Source of the DNA: Eulemur rufifrons
Lineage: Eukaryota > Chordata > Mammalia > Primates > Lemuridae
Direction: 5' to 3'
DNA length: 64,000 nt
Assembly: GCF_041146395.1 (NCBI RefSeq)
Contig: NC_090984.1
Location: 86,997,114-87,061,113, forward strand
Under the pieces are notes generated by a model. The model had not been told where the DNA came from, searched no databases, and was given only the letters and a program-made list of their open reading frames with translations. The position numbers and the translations under genes were made by a program. Position 1 is the stretch's first letter. Each line of letters begins with the position of its first letter. This document shows positions 1 through 11,295 of this stretch, in pieces.

Positions 1-126
1 TATTATGAGGACCTCATCTAACCCCAATTACCCCCTAAAGGCCCCACCTCCAAATACCATCACATTGGGGGCCAGGGTTTCAACACGTGAATGGGGACAA
101 GGACACACACCATCTAGTCCATTGCA
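1..126 (-). mobile_element. MaLR-type LTR fragment (MLT1/MST-like), cut by window edge
   Basis: Read on the minus strand this gives the start of a MaLR-type solo LTR: a 'ggact' start, a 'gtgtcc' block, 'gtgttgaaaccct', then the 'ccaatgtgatggtattt' and 'ggaggtggggcctt' blocks seen in many mammalian LTRs. The same blocks recur in the better preserved copy at 27.84-28.21 kb. The 3' half would lie left of the window. Family assignment is from memory; the exact subfamily is uncertain. Confidence 0.6.
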
Positions 127-467
127 GTTTATAGGTCCTTATCGGCCCATTAGGTACATGTCATGAACTCTCAACTCTGAGCTCTGTGTGCATGTGTGTG
201 TGTGGATATTCAAATTACCAACCCTTTTAGATTTCTCCATTTCAAAACTATTGCAGAACCCATTGTTCTTACAGCCACAATTATTAAGAAACAGCTTCAT
301 AAATGCAATTTCACCAGGTGAAATTCTATGTGGTTATATTACACATAGATCAGAAACTATTCTGAAGGTTTAAATTTTTTTCCTTTCAACTTTAAGGCTT
401 TAGGTCACCCAGGAGGTCCCACGGAAACCAGAAGTCTGTGCACTGTCACATGTTCACGTTTAACTCA

Positions 468-640
468 CGTCAACAAATATTCACTGGAGCTAGGCCCTGG
501 ATTCAAAGGAATAAGACATGGTTCCTCTGCAAGGAGCTAACAATCTGAAACAAAATCAGTAAATATTAATAGATAGCCAACTATAAAACAAGAAAACAAA
601 TAAATATAAAACTGCCAATATGACCAAGAGTATATGGTGG
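468..640 (-). mobile_element. L2 LINE fragment
   Basis: The stretch follows the reversed L2 3' region: 'caacaaatattcactg', a degenerate 'ggcact/ggattc' block, a 'gttcctctgcaaggagctaacaatct' type segment, then the A-rich 'aaacaaataaat' run. This order is characteristic of L2 in antisense. It is old and strongly diverged. No coding potential. Confidence 0.6.
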
Positions 641-689
641 GGGGAGTACATGAGAGCAAATGATCAGTGCCCCCTGGAGAATGTGTGAC

Positions 690-1117
690 GAGATGATAGA
701 TTCACTTTATTGGTTGCTTCCCAATATTCCATTTTCCCTTTGCGTGGGACTGTGAAGGACTGATCCCCTCGCCTTGGTTCCAGGGGTAAGTCCCCATGAG
801 TGTAAGCCATTCCGCACAACCTGAGCCTATTGTCGAGTGATTAGTTAAAAAGTGGACTCTGTCTATTATTTTCCATTGGCTAGAGGGACCAATTCAAGGC
901 ATCTAAATTGTTCCAATCCAGAGGGCAACCTAGCACCTTTGTTTGAAAGAAGCCCGATCCCCCCTCCCCCATTCTCTCCCTATCTGGGGTCTTCTCAGTC
1001 TCCTTTGCCGATTCCCCTCTCCTTCCAGATCTCATGGGGTTTGAGGGTTCCACGGCTCAGTCTTTGCTCCCCTTTTCTCCTCTACCTTACTCTCGCTTCC
1101 TTGACAGTTCATTCCTT
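690..1117. other. Unassigned sequence
   Basis: Single-copy-looking sequence between two L2 fragments. It contains a C-rich stretch near 955-975. The 91-codon frame at 852-1127 is proline- and leucine-rich with no recognisable domain and runs into L2. I see no gene or regulatory signal I can support. Confidence 0.4.
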
Positions 1118-2312
1118 GCAGCTTTAAACGCTACCCTTATGCCTTCGAGTCTGAGATACACGTTGCCAGTCTAGACTTCTCTCCCAAACGCAGACTCACA
1201 GAGCCTTCTGCCTACTTGACATCCACCCCGGATATCTGACAGACTTCTGAAATTTAACATGTCCAAGCCTCCAGGCTGGGTCTTCCTCCCCAAACCTGTT
1301 CTTACCCACAGACTTCCGCACCTCAGATGATGGCTTAGGTCGAAACTCCTGGAGTCGTTCTTGACTCCCTCCTCCTCCTCCTCATCCAGTCTGGCAGGAC
1401 AGCCTGCTCGCCCCACGTTCAAACCCTTCCAGAATCCCACCAGGTCTACCACCTCCACTGCCCCCACCCTGGCCCAGCCACCATCACCTTTTCCCTGGGC
1501 TATGAAAGAGCCTCCTGAGTGGTCACCAGATACCACTCCCCTACCCGCTCCCCTACCGTCTCGTTTCAACCCAGCGGCCACCGGGATCCTCTTAAACTTT
1601 GCGTTGGGTCATTTACTCTTGGGCTGAAAGCACTGCTGTTGAAAGTCTTTGCAATGGGCCCATCCGGTGTGGCCCTCTGTTGCCTCCCTGATCTAATCTC
1701 CCACTGCTATTCCTTTAGTCACTGCACCCCAGCTACCCTGGCCTCCCTGCTGCTGCTCAGACATGCTGGAATGCCCCTGTGCGGGGCCCTTGTGCTGGCT
1801 GTCTCCTTTGCCTGGGATGCCCTTCCCAAGCTATCTACATGTCTCACTCTCTCCTGGCCTCATGTCTTTGCTCAAATGCCACTCTCCTGATGAAGCCTTT
1901 CCTGACCCCCTTGTATAAATTACAACCCATCCCTTCCCACACTGCTAATCCTTACCCTGCCCTATGCTTTCCTTTTCCCATAGACTTTATTATCAGTGTG
2001 TATACATATGTATCTATATATTGAATGTATATCTTCCCTCATTTGAATGTATGCTCCATAGGATCTTTTTTTTTTTTTTAAGAGATGGGGTCTTGCTCTG
2101 TTGCCCAGGCTGGCCTCAAACTCCTAGGCTCAAGCAATCCCCTTGCCTCAGCCTCCCGAGAAGCTGGGACTAGAGGCATGCACCACTGCACCCGGCATCA
2201 AGGACAGAGATCCTTATCAGTTTTGTTTTACTGCTATATCCCAAGGCCCTAGAATAGTCTCTTCCGGCATGCTGTGGGTGCTAAATAAATATTTTTTAAA
2301 ATAAATAAAATC
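1118..2312 (+). mobile_element. L2 LINE, 3' portion, interrupted by an Alu monomer
   Basis: The order of segments follows the L2 3' region over about 1.1 kb: 'gacttctctccc', 'gcctacttgacatccacc', 'aacatgtccaag', 'ttcttgactccctcc', 'ccaccctggcccagccaccatcacc', 'tggcctccctgctgctgctc', 'tttgctcaaatgccactctcctgatgaagcc', and finally the 'ggtgctaaataaat' tail. The element is broken at 2066-2196 by an Alu monomer. Frames here, including the 136-codon minus-strand and 123-codon plus-strand ones, are by-products of L2 and not genes. Unusually long for an L2 copy. Confidence 0.85.
2066..2196 (-). mobile_element. Alu monomer (FLAM/FRAM-like), inserted in L2
   Basis: A T-run (2066-2079) is followed by the reversed Alu arm: 'gatggggtcttgctctgttg', 'cccaggctggcctcaaactcc', 'cctcagcctccc', 'ggcatgcaccactgcacccgg'. 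Only one arm of about 115 bp is present, so this is a monomer and not a dimeric Alu. It splits an L2 whose sequence resumes at about 2199. No clear target-site duplication is visible, consistent with age. Confidence 0.85.
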
Positions 2313-2599
2313 TAGGGAAGTCAATCTGAGGGTAAATCCAACACACATAGGAGATAACGGAGAGAACTAGATCTAAAGCCTTGTTCAAACCATGCCTGAA
2401 GCCCACATTGTTGCTGGAATTTTTTTTCAGTAGCCTAAATCCATTATTGAATTTTACTTTTTAAGCCAGTTTGAGTTAAGTCTTCTGTTAATTACTAGCG
2501 AAGATATCCTAAGAGATACAGAAGGTAAGGAAAACTTCAGAGACCTCATGTGAGGAGGACCTTAGAAGGATCTCACACTCCTTCACTTTTTAAGTGGTC

Positions 2600-3300
2600 T
2601 GCACTCCTTGTCTGCATTTCCTCACCAACTCTAAGTAGGATTCCACACCTGGCACTGCACTGACACTGCAGTCACTCGGGTCTCCAGCTATCTCCTGATT
2701 GGACATTGTTCAACTCTCATCTTGTCTGTCCTCCCTGTAGAATTTATCTTCTCTGCAGTTGGCCCCACTCACCTCTCCTATCATGCCTTCTATTGTACCA
2801 CTCTCTCCTGGATTTCCCACTTTCTTTCTGGAAACTCCTATCATCCTCCATGATGGAGGCTGGACATCTCATAAAGGTTGGTGTTCTCCAGGGCTGTGTC
2901 CCAGGACCATGTCACCTCTCACTCTACAGTCTTCCTGGGAGCAATCTCATCCAGTAGGTCCCATGACTTCCATGACGTATGGATTATATGCTACAAATTC
3001 CCAGAGTTCTATGTGCATCTCAGCCCTCTGACCATACCTCCCACAGCTGCCACAGCCCAGCAGACAGCTCCTCTTAGATCTCCCACAGGAATCTAACTCT
3101 ATAAACAGGATTCAGTTATTCCAAAATAAACTCCTGCTCCTATATTCTCTATTTGAATGATCCCACTTGACTTCACCTTTTCCCCCTCCACTTTCAGTTG
3201 GTTCTCTGACCATTTCTACTTTAGATGAAAGCAGCTGCTTCCTACCTGGTCTCCCAACCTCAGGTGCCATTCTCTGCCTTTTCCCTTCCTCCTGCAATTA
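2600..3300 (+). mobile_element. L2 LINE fragment (internal region)
   Basis: The segment around 2880-3030 resembles the L2 ORF2 end region: 'gtgttctccagggctgtgtccc', 'cctctcactctacagtcttcctggg', 'aatctcatccagtaggtcccatgac', then a 'tatggattatatgct' block. Flanks are more diverged, so the ends are approximate. The 83-90 codon frames here are degraded L2 frames. Confidence 0.6.
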
Positions 3301-3304
3301 CTTT

Positions 3305-3525
3305 GCTGTCTTCACCACCGGGGACAGCACCCCACCTAGGGGACATTGTGAAAATGTGGTGGGGGAGCATTTTTGGTTAGCACAAAGACTGGGGGGCAGT
3401 GTGAGCATTTAATAGCCAGGGTCCCCGGGAGCCGCACACCCTCCAGTACCTGGAGCAGCCTCATGGCTCACACAACTCTCAGATGTCTTTTGGTCACTAG
3501 TGCAGTGCTGCCAAAGCAATTGCAT
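3305..3525. mobile_element. hAT-Charlie-type DNA transposon remnant
   Basis: The order 'ctaggggacattgtgaaaatg', 'catttttggtta..cac', 'gactggggggcagtg', 'catttaatagccaggg' matches a common mammalian nonautonomous hAT element. Terminal inverted repeats are not clearly preserved. Family name withheld. Confidence 0.5.
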
Positions 3526-3711
3526 ATTGAAACCATTTTCTTTTACTTCTTCTCTATAGTTAGGACCTTAGGTTGATCTTAAACTTGAACCTTATGTGTA
3601 GATAAGTTATATTATCTATGAATATCATTTTAGCATAATAGAAATGGCATAAACTATTTGCTATGAAATGGCTACACTCCAGATAAAATCTAGAACCACT
3701 GATCTATATCA

Positions 3712-4190
3712 CAGGTTGCCAACTGGTGGTCTACATACCTAATATGATCCATGTACATGTCTCATTTGACATAGGGTTGCCCGATAAGATACAGGACACT
3801 CAGTTAAATTTGAATTTCAGATAAACATCCAATTATATTTTAATATAAGTATGTCTCATGCAATAGTTGGGATATACTTACACTAAAAATTACTCATTGT
3901 TTATCTGGTATTCAAATTTAACAGAGAGGCCTGTACTGTTATTTGTTAAACCTGGCAATTCTAATTTTTTGTTTTTGGGGTTTCTTTTTTGGTTACTATC
4001 TAAAATCAATAGATTTTTACATTAAAATTTGAACCTCCAAATTTCCTTGAAAATGCAGAAGGTCTAGATTTGGCCTACATTCTTGCACAGGAACAGTCAG
4101 CTGGAGCTGAGTGGAGGCTGTTCTTTTTAGATGGGGTCTGCACCACAGTTCACTGCAATCCCCTGCCCCCACAATCTCCCCCACACTGTG
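3712..4190. mobile_element. Diverged DNA transposon carrying a nested palindromic MITE
   Basis: The 'ggttgccaactggtggtctac' start and the 'gatccatgtacatgt' block look like one end of a nonautonomous hAT-like element. Matching material ('aacctcc', 'gatttggcctacattcttgcac') resumes after the MITE at 3772-3962. I infer an older element split by a younger insertion. The outer assignment is tentative. Confidence 0.4.
3772..3962. mobile_element. Palindromic MITE (about 190 bp)
   Basis: The two halves are inverted copies of each other. The left arm runs 'agggttgcc', 'gttaaatttgaat', 'cagataaaca', 'taagtatgt'. The right arm, read in reverse complement, gives 'agaattgcc', 'gttaaatttgaat', 'cagataaaca', 'taagtatat'. 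Each arm is about 95 bp with a short centre near 'gcaatagttggga'. Such near-perfect palindromes are typical of nonautonomous DNA transposons and can fold into a long hairpin. Confidence 0.75.
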
Positions 4191-4469
4191 ACCGAGCAAA
4201 GTATTGCCACTAACCAGAGTACTTACTATTGGTAACTCCTATAGCTAAGAGGAAAGGGAAATATTTCTTTTACTCATTTATTGCATCGTTAAAAATGGAA
4301 AAAATAAAAGATAAATCGGTAGGGCCACATGTCCCCTGCCCCCCCCGAAAATGGGAGGAAATACATTTCTTTGAAGAAGTGAAGAATTTTCCTTTGTGTT
4401 TTCTTACCTTAGGCCAGCTTCACTCAAAGTCTGGGAAACATTTAAATTTGTAACATCTTCCCTGAACTA

Positions 4470-4995
4470 TTTTCAGATTGATTTAACTGAAGCTGCAAAT
4501 ATGATTGTGTCACTTCCATACTTAAGTAGAGAAATCCTTCAGTAGCTCTTCATTTTCTCAAGTTAAAAATCCAAAATCCTGTAACGTGACCCCAAAGTCC
4601 CTCCTGGCCTCGTCTGTCTCTCCCTCCCACTTGCTCTCAGTTAATCCACTTTCAAAAGTTTTAAATTATTTTTATATATTCACCAGTTCTCTCATTCCTT
4701 CTTACATGTCCAGGAAAACCTCCTCCTCCTCATCTTTCAAGTCGAAGCTCAGGCGTCACCTCCTTTGAGAAGTGAATCCTCACTCTCCGCACCTCACTCC
4801 CCCATCCCCAGTCTGGGGTAAATCTTGCCTGTGAGCTGTCATAACTCACCCACCCCCACTGTATTGCAACTGCCTTTTCATCTCTTTGCCCTACCAGACT
4901 CTCAGCTAATTGCCATTAGAGACCCGGATTTATTCACCTTTGTAGCCCAAGGGCCTGGCACATAGTAGGACCTCAATATATACAGAATCGTCAAA
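4470..4995 (+). mobile_element. L2 LINE 3' end
   Basis: Contains the L2 order 'cctccttcagtagctcttcatt'-like block, 'caaagtccctcctggcctc', 'agctcaggcgtcacctcctttgagaag', 'cttttcatctctttgccc', and the diagnostic tail 'gcctggcacatagtaggacc'. An old copy truncated at its 5' end. Confidence 0.8.
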
Positions 4996-5011
4996 CAAAT
5001 AAAGAAAGAAA

Positions 5012-5200
5012 GAGAATTCCAGGCAAAAGGAACAGCATAAGCAAGGGCACAGGGCATGACGGACAGCGCTGTGTTTGGGAAACAGCGAGAGGTTAGTTGG
5101 CTGGTGCTGTGCTTGGGGCTGTGGCTGAGGTCAAATAATCTGGAACGTTTATGTTATCAGACTATGAACGTTCTGGAAAACAAAGGCTGAAGATGAGCTT
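5012..5200 (-). mobile_element. L2 LINE fragment, opposite orientation to its neighbour
   Basis: Antisense L2 blocks are present: 'attccaggcaaaaggaacagc', 'gcaagggcacagggcatgac', 'aacagcgagaggttagttgg'. They sit directly after the plus-strand L2 tail, so two L2 pieces face each other. A short A/G-rich spacer separates them. Confidence 0.65.
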
Positions 5201-5394
5201 TCCTTTTTCAGGCATTAGAAGGCCAAATATGGGTTTAAGTGGGAAAAACACACAAGCAGATGGATATGGAAAAAATCACTGATGAAACAGAAATTCCACG
5301 TTTTTCTCTTTCTTCTTTTTCTTAATTTTTTTCCCTAGCAGTGATTAAATTGGGAAGATGGAGAGAGGCTCATGGCAGAGAAGAGAATGCAGTG

Positions 5395-5620
5395 ATTAAA
5401 AAACACAGCAGTTAGAGTCACACGTACGTGAGGTTTAAATTGTGGCTGTGTGTGAATTTTCTTAAATCTTAATTTCTAAAACGGTTCCTCTTGTAGAGAT
5501 GTTAGAGTGAAGGAACCGAAGCGTAAGGCTTCTTGCCTGCCTCAGAAGGCTGCGAATGGCTAACTGAAATAATGTGTACAAACTGTCAAGCGCAGGGCTT
5601 GTACACAGTGTGTTTCAAAA
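5395..5620 (+). mobile_element. MIR SINE
   Basis: A diverged MIR in tRNA-like orientation: 'acagcagttagagtcac', 'tttaaattgtggctgtg', 'tcttaatttctaaaa', 'aggctgcgaatggctaactgaaataatgtgtacaaa', and a tail resembling the MIR/L2 'agcgcagggct' segment. Confidence is limited by divergence in the middle. Confidence 0.55.
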
Positions 5621-6319
5621 GCCTTAGTTGGCTCGTGTGACCCCATCTGCCGGTCCCCTCCGCAGGCTACTTCCGGGAGGAAAGCAAAGAAAAGGGGAAA
5701 CTGTGGTTGAAAATGGAGGTGACTGTTCCTGCTCAGAAGAGAACAATTGATGTCTATTGATGCCTCCCGGTCCCTGATACTATTCCTTTTGTTTTCCTCC
5801 TGCCTTATTGGTGAGGGAAATGTTGTCTTCAGGCAAAATTGCGGTATGTGGACCTCACCAAGGGTCTCTGCTCAAAACATCCTGGTCTCTGAGGCCACTG
5901 CGAGGTGATTCTGACGCAGGTGAGACACCCTGGGGAAAGCTGTTCTCACCCTGCCCAGCCCCCAGGCAGCAGTTCCTCCCTGGCCTAGTCTTTCCTGTCT
6001 GTATTCTGTTCCCGGAGATCTTCAGAGGGGAAAAGGCAGGCTGGCCAGCCCACTCCAGTGAAAGGGACAGGGGATGCATGTGTGCTCCCTCTCACATCCT
6101 AATAAAGGCTTGTGAGTCTCTAAGTAAAGAAATGAGTGTTTTCAGGTTTTCAGGCACCAGACACAAGCGTGAAGGAAACACTTAGGGAGCAGAAGTTTGT
6201 GAGAAGGGACCTTGGAGTTCATCTCTCAGAGCAGCTCTGCCTATCTTTGATTTAACTTGGGAAATGCAAGATTCCCTTTCATTCTGAAGATGGAAGAAAG
6301 ACCTTTGAAAACCACCAAC

Positions 6320-6465
6320 TTAATCCAGATCCCACATTTTACACTAAAGGAAATTGAGGACCAGAGAGGTTAAGTGGGTTGAACAAGGCAACTCAGCAGT
6401 GGAATCAGGACCAGAACGCAGGTCTGGCCAACTCCCAGCCCAGGGCTCTTTCTGCTGAACAACCC
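6320..6465 (-). mobile_element. MIR SINE
   Basis: Reversed MIR core is clear: 'cccacattttacactaaagg', 'gaggaccagagaggttaagtgg', 'caactcagcagtggaatcagg', 'ccagggctctttctgctgaac'. The tRNA-related end lies at the right. Confidence 0.75.
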
Positions 6466-6835
6466 CGCAAGGGAAAGGGTTGTACTGGGAGAGGCACCCC
6501 AGGCTCAGACTGCAGAGCCGGGTGTTCGTTGGCAACATTGCCAATTAGCCAAGGCCTCCCCTGACTGGTTCCAACCCACCAGCCGGGTTAGGAATGCAGC
6601 TTGGACCCGAGTCCAAGGGCCCAGGGCTACTTCCAGAGCTCACACCTGCTGGTGAGGTAGGTGCCTCTCGTGCCCTTGGCATTTTTATCGTGCTGTGCAA
6701 ATCACTACATAACCTGGCAGAGTTCATTTGGGAAAATCCGTTTCTGAAGATGGTTTTACTAATAGAACGGAAAGGAATGCTGCATTTTCTAAAGAGGGCA
6801 GAGAGGGAGGATCTGTGGTGTTTGACGGAACAGAT

Positions 6836-7045
6836 GAACGTGCTGAGCACCTATTTGTGCCAGGTGCTTTCAGAGTCCCACCTGTAAGCTCATCTGCTCC
6901 ACGTGACCCAAACCTCCTGCTGAGCGAGGGCTTATCCCCACTTCACAGGTGAGGACACCGAGGAGCTGAGAGTTAATGTGGCTGGCCCAGTGTCACATTA
7001 GATGTGGGTTTTGCTCCAACCCCCTGGCTGCAGCTGAATGCCCCA
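6836..7045 (-). mobile_element. MIR SINE
   Basis: Starts with 'gtgctgagcacctatttgtgcc', continues through 'cttatccccacttcacaggtgagg' and ends in the 'gatgtgggttttgctcc' part that reflects the tRNA-derived B-box region. Nearly full length. Confidence 0.75.
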
Positions 7046-7539
7046 CTACCCTACGGCTGCCTCCTGATGTGGCATTTTGGCTGATGGATAAGGTCACCCA
7101 CACAGACTCTTTCTTGACAATTATTTTGTGTGTTCCACATAGACTTACTGAAAAAACAAATGTTTCAGACAATACTGTTCCTATGACTATCTAGTAGGAA
7201 GAGTGGAAGCGCTTCTTCCTTGTACTTAGGGAAACTCTTCCCTTGACCATCCCTTTCCTTAAATTGCCTGGGGCATTCGGTGGGGCGGCCCCTTCACAGG
7301 CAGCACGTCCGTTGCCCTGGACATGATTACGGGGCCTCATTAGGATACTGGTCTGTGGAAACTCTGCCTGCTTCACCCATACACAGAGAGAATCGGGTGT
7401 TCTCTCTCTCCACGCACACACTACACATACAAATTTGCACACACGTATGTATATATAAAAAACATTTTGTTGTAGCCATAAGTGCTGTGCACCAGATTTC
7501 CAGCTTTCTGTCTCCTAAGCATATGCCTTCCTGGCCCCC

Positions 7540-7846
7540 TTGTGGGTAGATGTGGTCACATGACTGGCTCTAGCCAATGAGTTTGATGAGAAGTGATATG
7601 TGTCTCTTCTAGGCCAAGCCTTTAATTGCTGGCACTTTGCTCTTACTCATGTAACCAACAAAGTCTGAGAGGGGGGCTGCTCCAACACCTGGATCCCTAA
7701 ATGACTATCAGGAGCAGACCTCCGCCCCCACCCCACTGATCTACAAAGCATGTAAGCAGGACCCAGAAATGCTTAGTTGTTTTAAGCCCTTGAGGATATG
7801 GCGTGGTTTGTTACCGCAGCGCACGCAGCCTACCCTGGCTGATACA
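7540..7846 (+). mobile_element. LTR-like repeat (MaLR/MLT-type), 3' end preserved
   Basis: Contains 'gtggtcacatgactggctctagccaatga' type blocks, then 'gttttaagccc', 'ggtttgttaccgcagc' and a terminal 'tgataca'. This is the typical 3' end of MaLR-like LTRs. A second copy of the same family lies at 44.56-44.93 kb. Subfamily not assigned. Confidence 0.5.
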
Positions 7847-7884
7847 CGCTCACACACACAGCCACTTTTTGCATATCCCACTTT

Positions 7885-8050
7885 TTCCTCCAAATAAACC
7901 TGGGAGGTAGGTACTATTTTCATGCCCATTTTACAGATGAAAAAGCCCAGGCTGAGAGAAGCTAATTAGCTTGTCTAAGATCACTGCGGATGGCTGAGAC
8001 AGTTTTCCATTCCACATCTCTGTGGCTCTAAGTCCAGGTCTTAATCAGCA
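7885..8050 (-). mobile_element. MIR SINE
   Basis: Core blocks are 'gggaggtaggtactattttcatgccc', 'attttacagatgaaaaagcc', 'gctaattagcttgtctaagatcac' and 'ctctaagtccaggtct'. Reversed MIR of about 165 bp. Confidence 0.8.
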
Positions 8051-10927
8051 CTCCCCCTCCGTCCCCTCTGCCTAGGTGCTTTCTGAGCCAGGAGGAAAAT
8101 GACATTTGTTAGAAATCCTCCCCAAACACATATTTGCTTCATCATGAAACTTAACGCGTAACCTAAACTTTCCTACTGTATTCCAAATCCACGTTACAAA
8201 AGAAAAATTTGGTTTTTGACAAACTATTGTAGCGTCATAAATTATAGTTTAATGGTTGGCATTCTATCACTTTCTGGAAAATGTGATCTGGCAAATATAA
8301 ATCCTTCTCACAGCAAGCAGCCCTCAGCTAAGAAAATTAGTTTTATTAACCAAAAAATCATTCTTAGAATTGCTGGCTATGTAGACGACCTTTGGCCTAC
8401 TGTAATATAGCAATGTGTCTACCACAGTAAAAATGCCAGAGTAAGACAGGCCCACAAAAGGCAATAAAGGAACAACATTCCAAAGACAAATACACTTGAG
8501 ACACATATGACAGCCATGGGAAGGGGGGAGTAATCAGTTATAAGAAATGACAGTGTTTTGGCAGCCTCAGTTACTTTAACTGACAGGACAAATAAAACCA
8601 ATGTAAATTATTTTTTTAAAGAGCAAGTCACAAGAGTTACAAATATAAATCAAAGTGAGATTTAGACTTTGATTTAAATCTGCCGGACATCCACTCCCTT
8701 TTCAGTACACTAAAGGTTGGCATTTCCCGGTTACAGACGTTAAAATTTTTCTAGTTCTTCTACTAATTTTTCTTTGGTTATTTGATTTAATCTGGATTTT
8801 ATTCTGCTGTTAATCCTCTCAGACTTACTCTGCCCCTCAGATACTCTCTTTGAGGCATATCCTCATCTCGGTATGCGTATGGCTAAATGCAAATCCTCCA
8901 TGAATTTAGTCTGGAATATAGAGAGCAGTCCATTAAAATGGCCATTGTTTTTTTTCAAATGCAACCTGTTCTAAAAAGATTGTGAGATATTATGACTTTT
9001 GGACCGTCTAAATTTGGACCCCAAATATTAACATGATTTACTTTAGCCTGTAAGTACTTTTATGGAGCCAGAAATAAAAGTCTTTCTTAAGCCTATGTTC
9101 ACATTTATTCCATGAATAGGAATAAGAACCCAAAATAAAAAGTCTTGAGAAGTTTAGGGAATTCTTTCCCTTTTATTTGTTTCTTGGGAAGCTTATCTAG
9201 TAAAATGTGTCAAGCGCTATAAATACCCTCCTTCTGATTATAATTCTTCACCTAGCACATCATCACTACAAGAATTGGATTGAGCAGGTTCTACTTTATT
9301 TGCTGGTCAAAGACAAGGGTATTGGGATTCTTGCTAAAGAAGAGGACATAAATCCAGGGCTTTTGAAGTCCTTAGTGGCTTAATGTTCAAAACTTTGCTT
9401 CCTCAAGATGAAAGTTCAAACACAATTTAGGTCAAAGGTTAAAGAAGTCTGCCACTTCAGCGGACAGATAAGGGTTTTGAAGGTTTCTTTGGCTGAGGCC
9501 TGGTGGCCGAGCCAGACGGGAAGATGGAGTGTAAAGGACGCTGGGCTCCACCCTCAGCTATCTGCCTCTAGTTTCCTTAAGAGCTAATGTTTATTAAATT
9601 CCTCTCCTTTAATAAAGAAAAAAAAAATCCACAACAAGCAAAAAAGTAAATCCTACCTTTGTTCTGGCAAACTAGGTCAGCATCCTCTGTTCCTGCTGTC
9701 AGTTTTCTGCGGCGTGGGTTTCGCAATAAGTCACAGGTATTTATGAAACTGTGCTTGATTAAACTTTTGCTTTTTCCCCATCTAAGGGCTCCAGTGTCTC
9801 TTAGTCAGAGAGAGATGGAGTTGGCAGCTGTTTCTCTTGGAAGACTCCTAAGTGAAGACAGTGGATCTGAAGTCTACCTTTGCACGAGCTTGATTTGGAA
9901 TTGAAGCATCCCAAACGGACATGCTGCGTGCAGAGATGCCACCGCCACATGAAAGCAGTTTAGCAGCATGGAAACTTTATTTTTTTACAGCCCATTTTAA
10001 TGGGATTGGATTCAGTGGTATAAATTTCACTAAGCCTGCCTTTAAAAAAAAGAGATTCATTCACATTTTCCCCAGACTTCTGGTTTTCTCTGCAAACTCA
10101 TCAATATCTCCATTTAGCACTTCTGTGTTAATTGTAAAGCCAAGATAAGGATTTACTTATGTAAGCTGTAAGACAATGGCAGTCTTTGGATATAGTTCTG
10201 AGGCATCAAAGAAGAGTAACACAGATTATAGATGTCAGTGTAAGTACAAAAAGTAAATCTTTCCCCTACACGAGCAGATGAGGTGGCATTCATGATTTCC
10301 TCCACATGCATGGCCTCAGAGGTGGAGACAAGGGTTCCCAGGGCAAGATTTTTTGTAAAGGAGGACTCAATAATCAGTACAAAAGATGATTTCACGTGTG
10401 TGGTCCCGTTGCTAGAGCCAGGGAATAAGAGCTAGGAATTCTTGGGTCTTGTGATTGCATCTATTGCCAACTCACTGTGCACTTGAGTCTTAGTTATTCT
10501 CCTCCTCTGTTTTTCATGACTATAAATGAGTAAGACGCAGCCATCAGGCAGTGTGAGAAACCAATGGGAGGGGCTATGTCTCCCCTCCACGTTAGCCAGC
10601 CTCTTAGAAATGCCTTCATTTATACCTTTTCCTGTTAACATTGCTAGAAATCAGTGCTGGGCATGGCCAGGCATGGAGCTGGCACCCCAGAGTAAGCAAA
10701 TAGTCTTCAGGTCACACAGCTGTGACCCCAGTTCCCCACTTCTCTTTTTACATGTCCCCAAAGCTTTCTTGAGCTGTGTTGGAAAGTTGTGTTGCCATTG
10801 GTTAGAAGTGCTTCTGTCTTAAAAGAAAAATTCTCACCTCAAACCACAGATAAGTCCATTTGAGAGGAAATTAAAGAATAGAGATATAAAGGCAATAACT
10901 GGATTTAATTACACATTACTCTCCACA
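8051..10927. other. Unique AT-rich sequence, no gene seen
   Basis: No repeat I can name with confidence over nearly 2.9 kb, and no long open frame. A poly(A)-like run at about 9618-9627 follows a 'tttaataaag' motif. It could be a degraded retroposed end, but no parent gene is recognisable. Simple A/T tracts are frequent. Confidence 0.5.
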
Positions 10928-11088
10928 GCTGGACTAGAGCAGGGCTTCGCAAGCACACAGATCACCTGGACATGTGGTTCAATGCAGATTCTGATTCAGT
11001 AGGCCTGGCAGCCCTGAGATTCAGCATTTCCAGCAAGGTCTCACGTGATATGATGTTGCAGGTCTCTGGACCACACTTTGGGCAGCAA
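10928..11088. mobile_element. MER5A-like hAT-Charlie MITE
   Basis: The diagnostic MER5A middle 'cagattctgattcagtaggcctgg' and 'gagattcagcatttccagcaagg' are present. The right end 'ctctggaccacactttgggcag' corresponds to the terminal segment. Terminal repeats have decayed. Confidence 0.8.
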
Positions 11089-11162
11089 AGAAATACCATC
11101 TAATTGCCCCTTCCTTTCTCCAAAGCAGATAAGCAGTATAATTTACACAAAAGAGTGAGGAT

Positions 11163-11290
11163 CCTAGAGCTGGACTTCTATGCTCAGATTCTGGTACCAA
11201 ACATTGTCATAACCACAGTCACTTAATGTAACTAAGCTTCAGGTTTTTCTTCTGGAAAATGGGCTTTTATGAGTATTAAGCAAGATGGTG
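11163..11290 (+). mobile_element. MIR SINE
   Basis: Follows the MIR order: 'agagctggacttctatgctcagattctgg', 'ataaccacagtcacttaatgtaactaagcttcag', 'cttctggaaaatggg'. It abuts an antisense L2. Confidence 0.65.
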
Positions 11291-11295
11291 TCTTG

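Noticed and set aside
1171..1890. Overlapping frames of 136 and 123 codons as possible genes
   Set aside because: They lie in a diverged L2 LINE and have low-complexity, proline-rich peptides with no domain.
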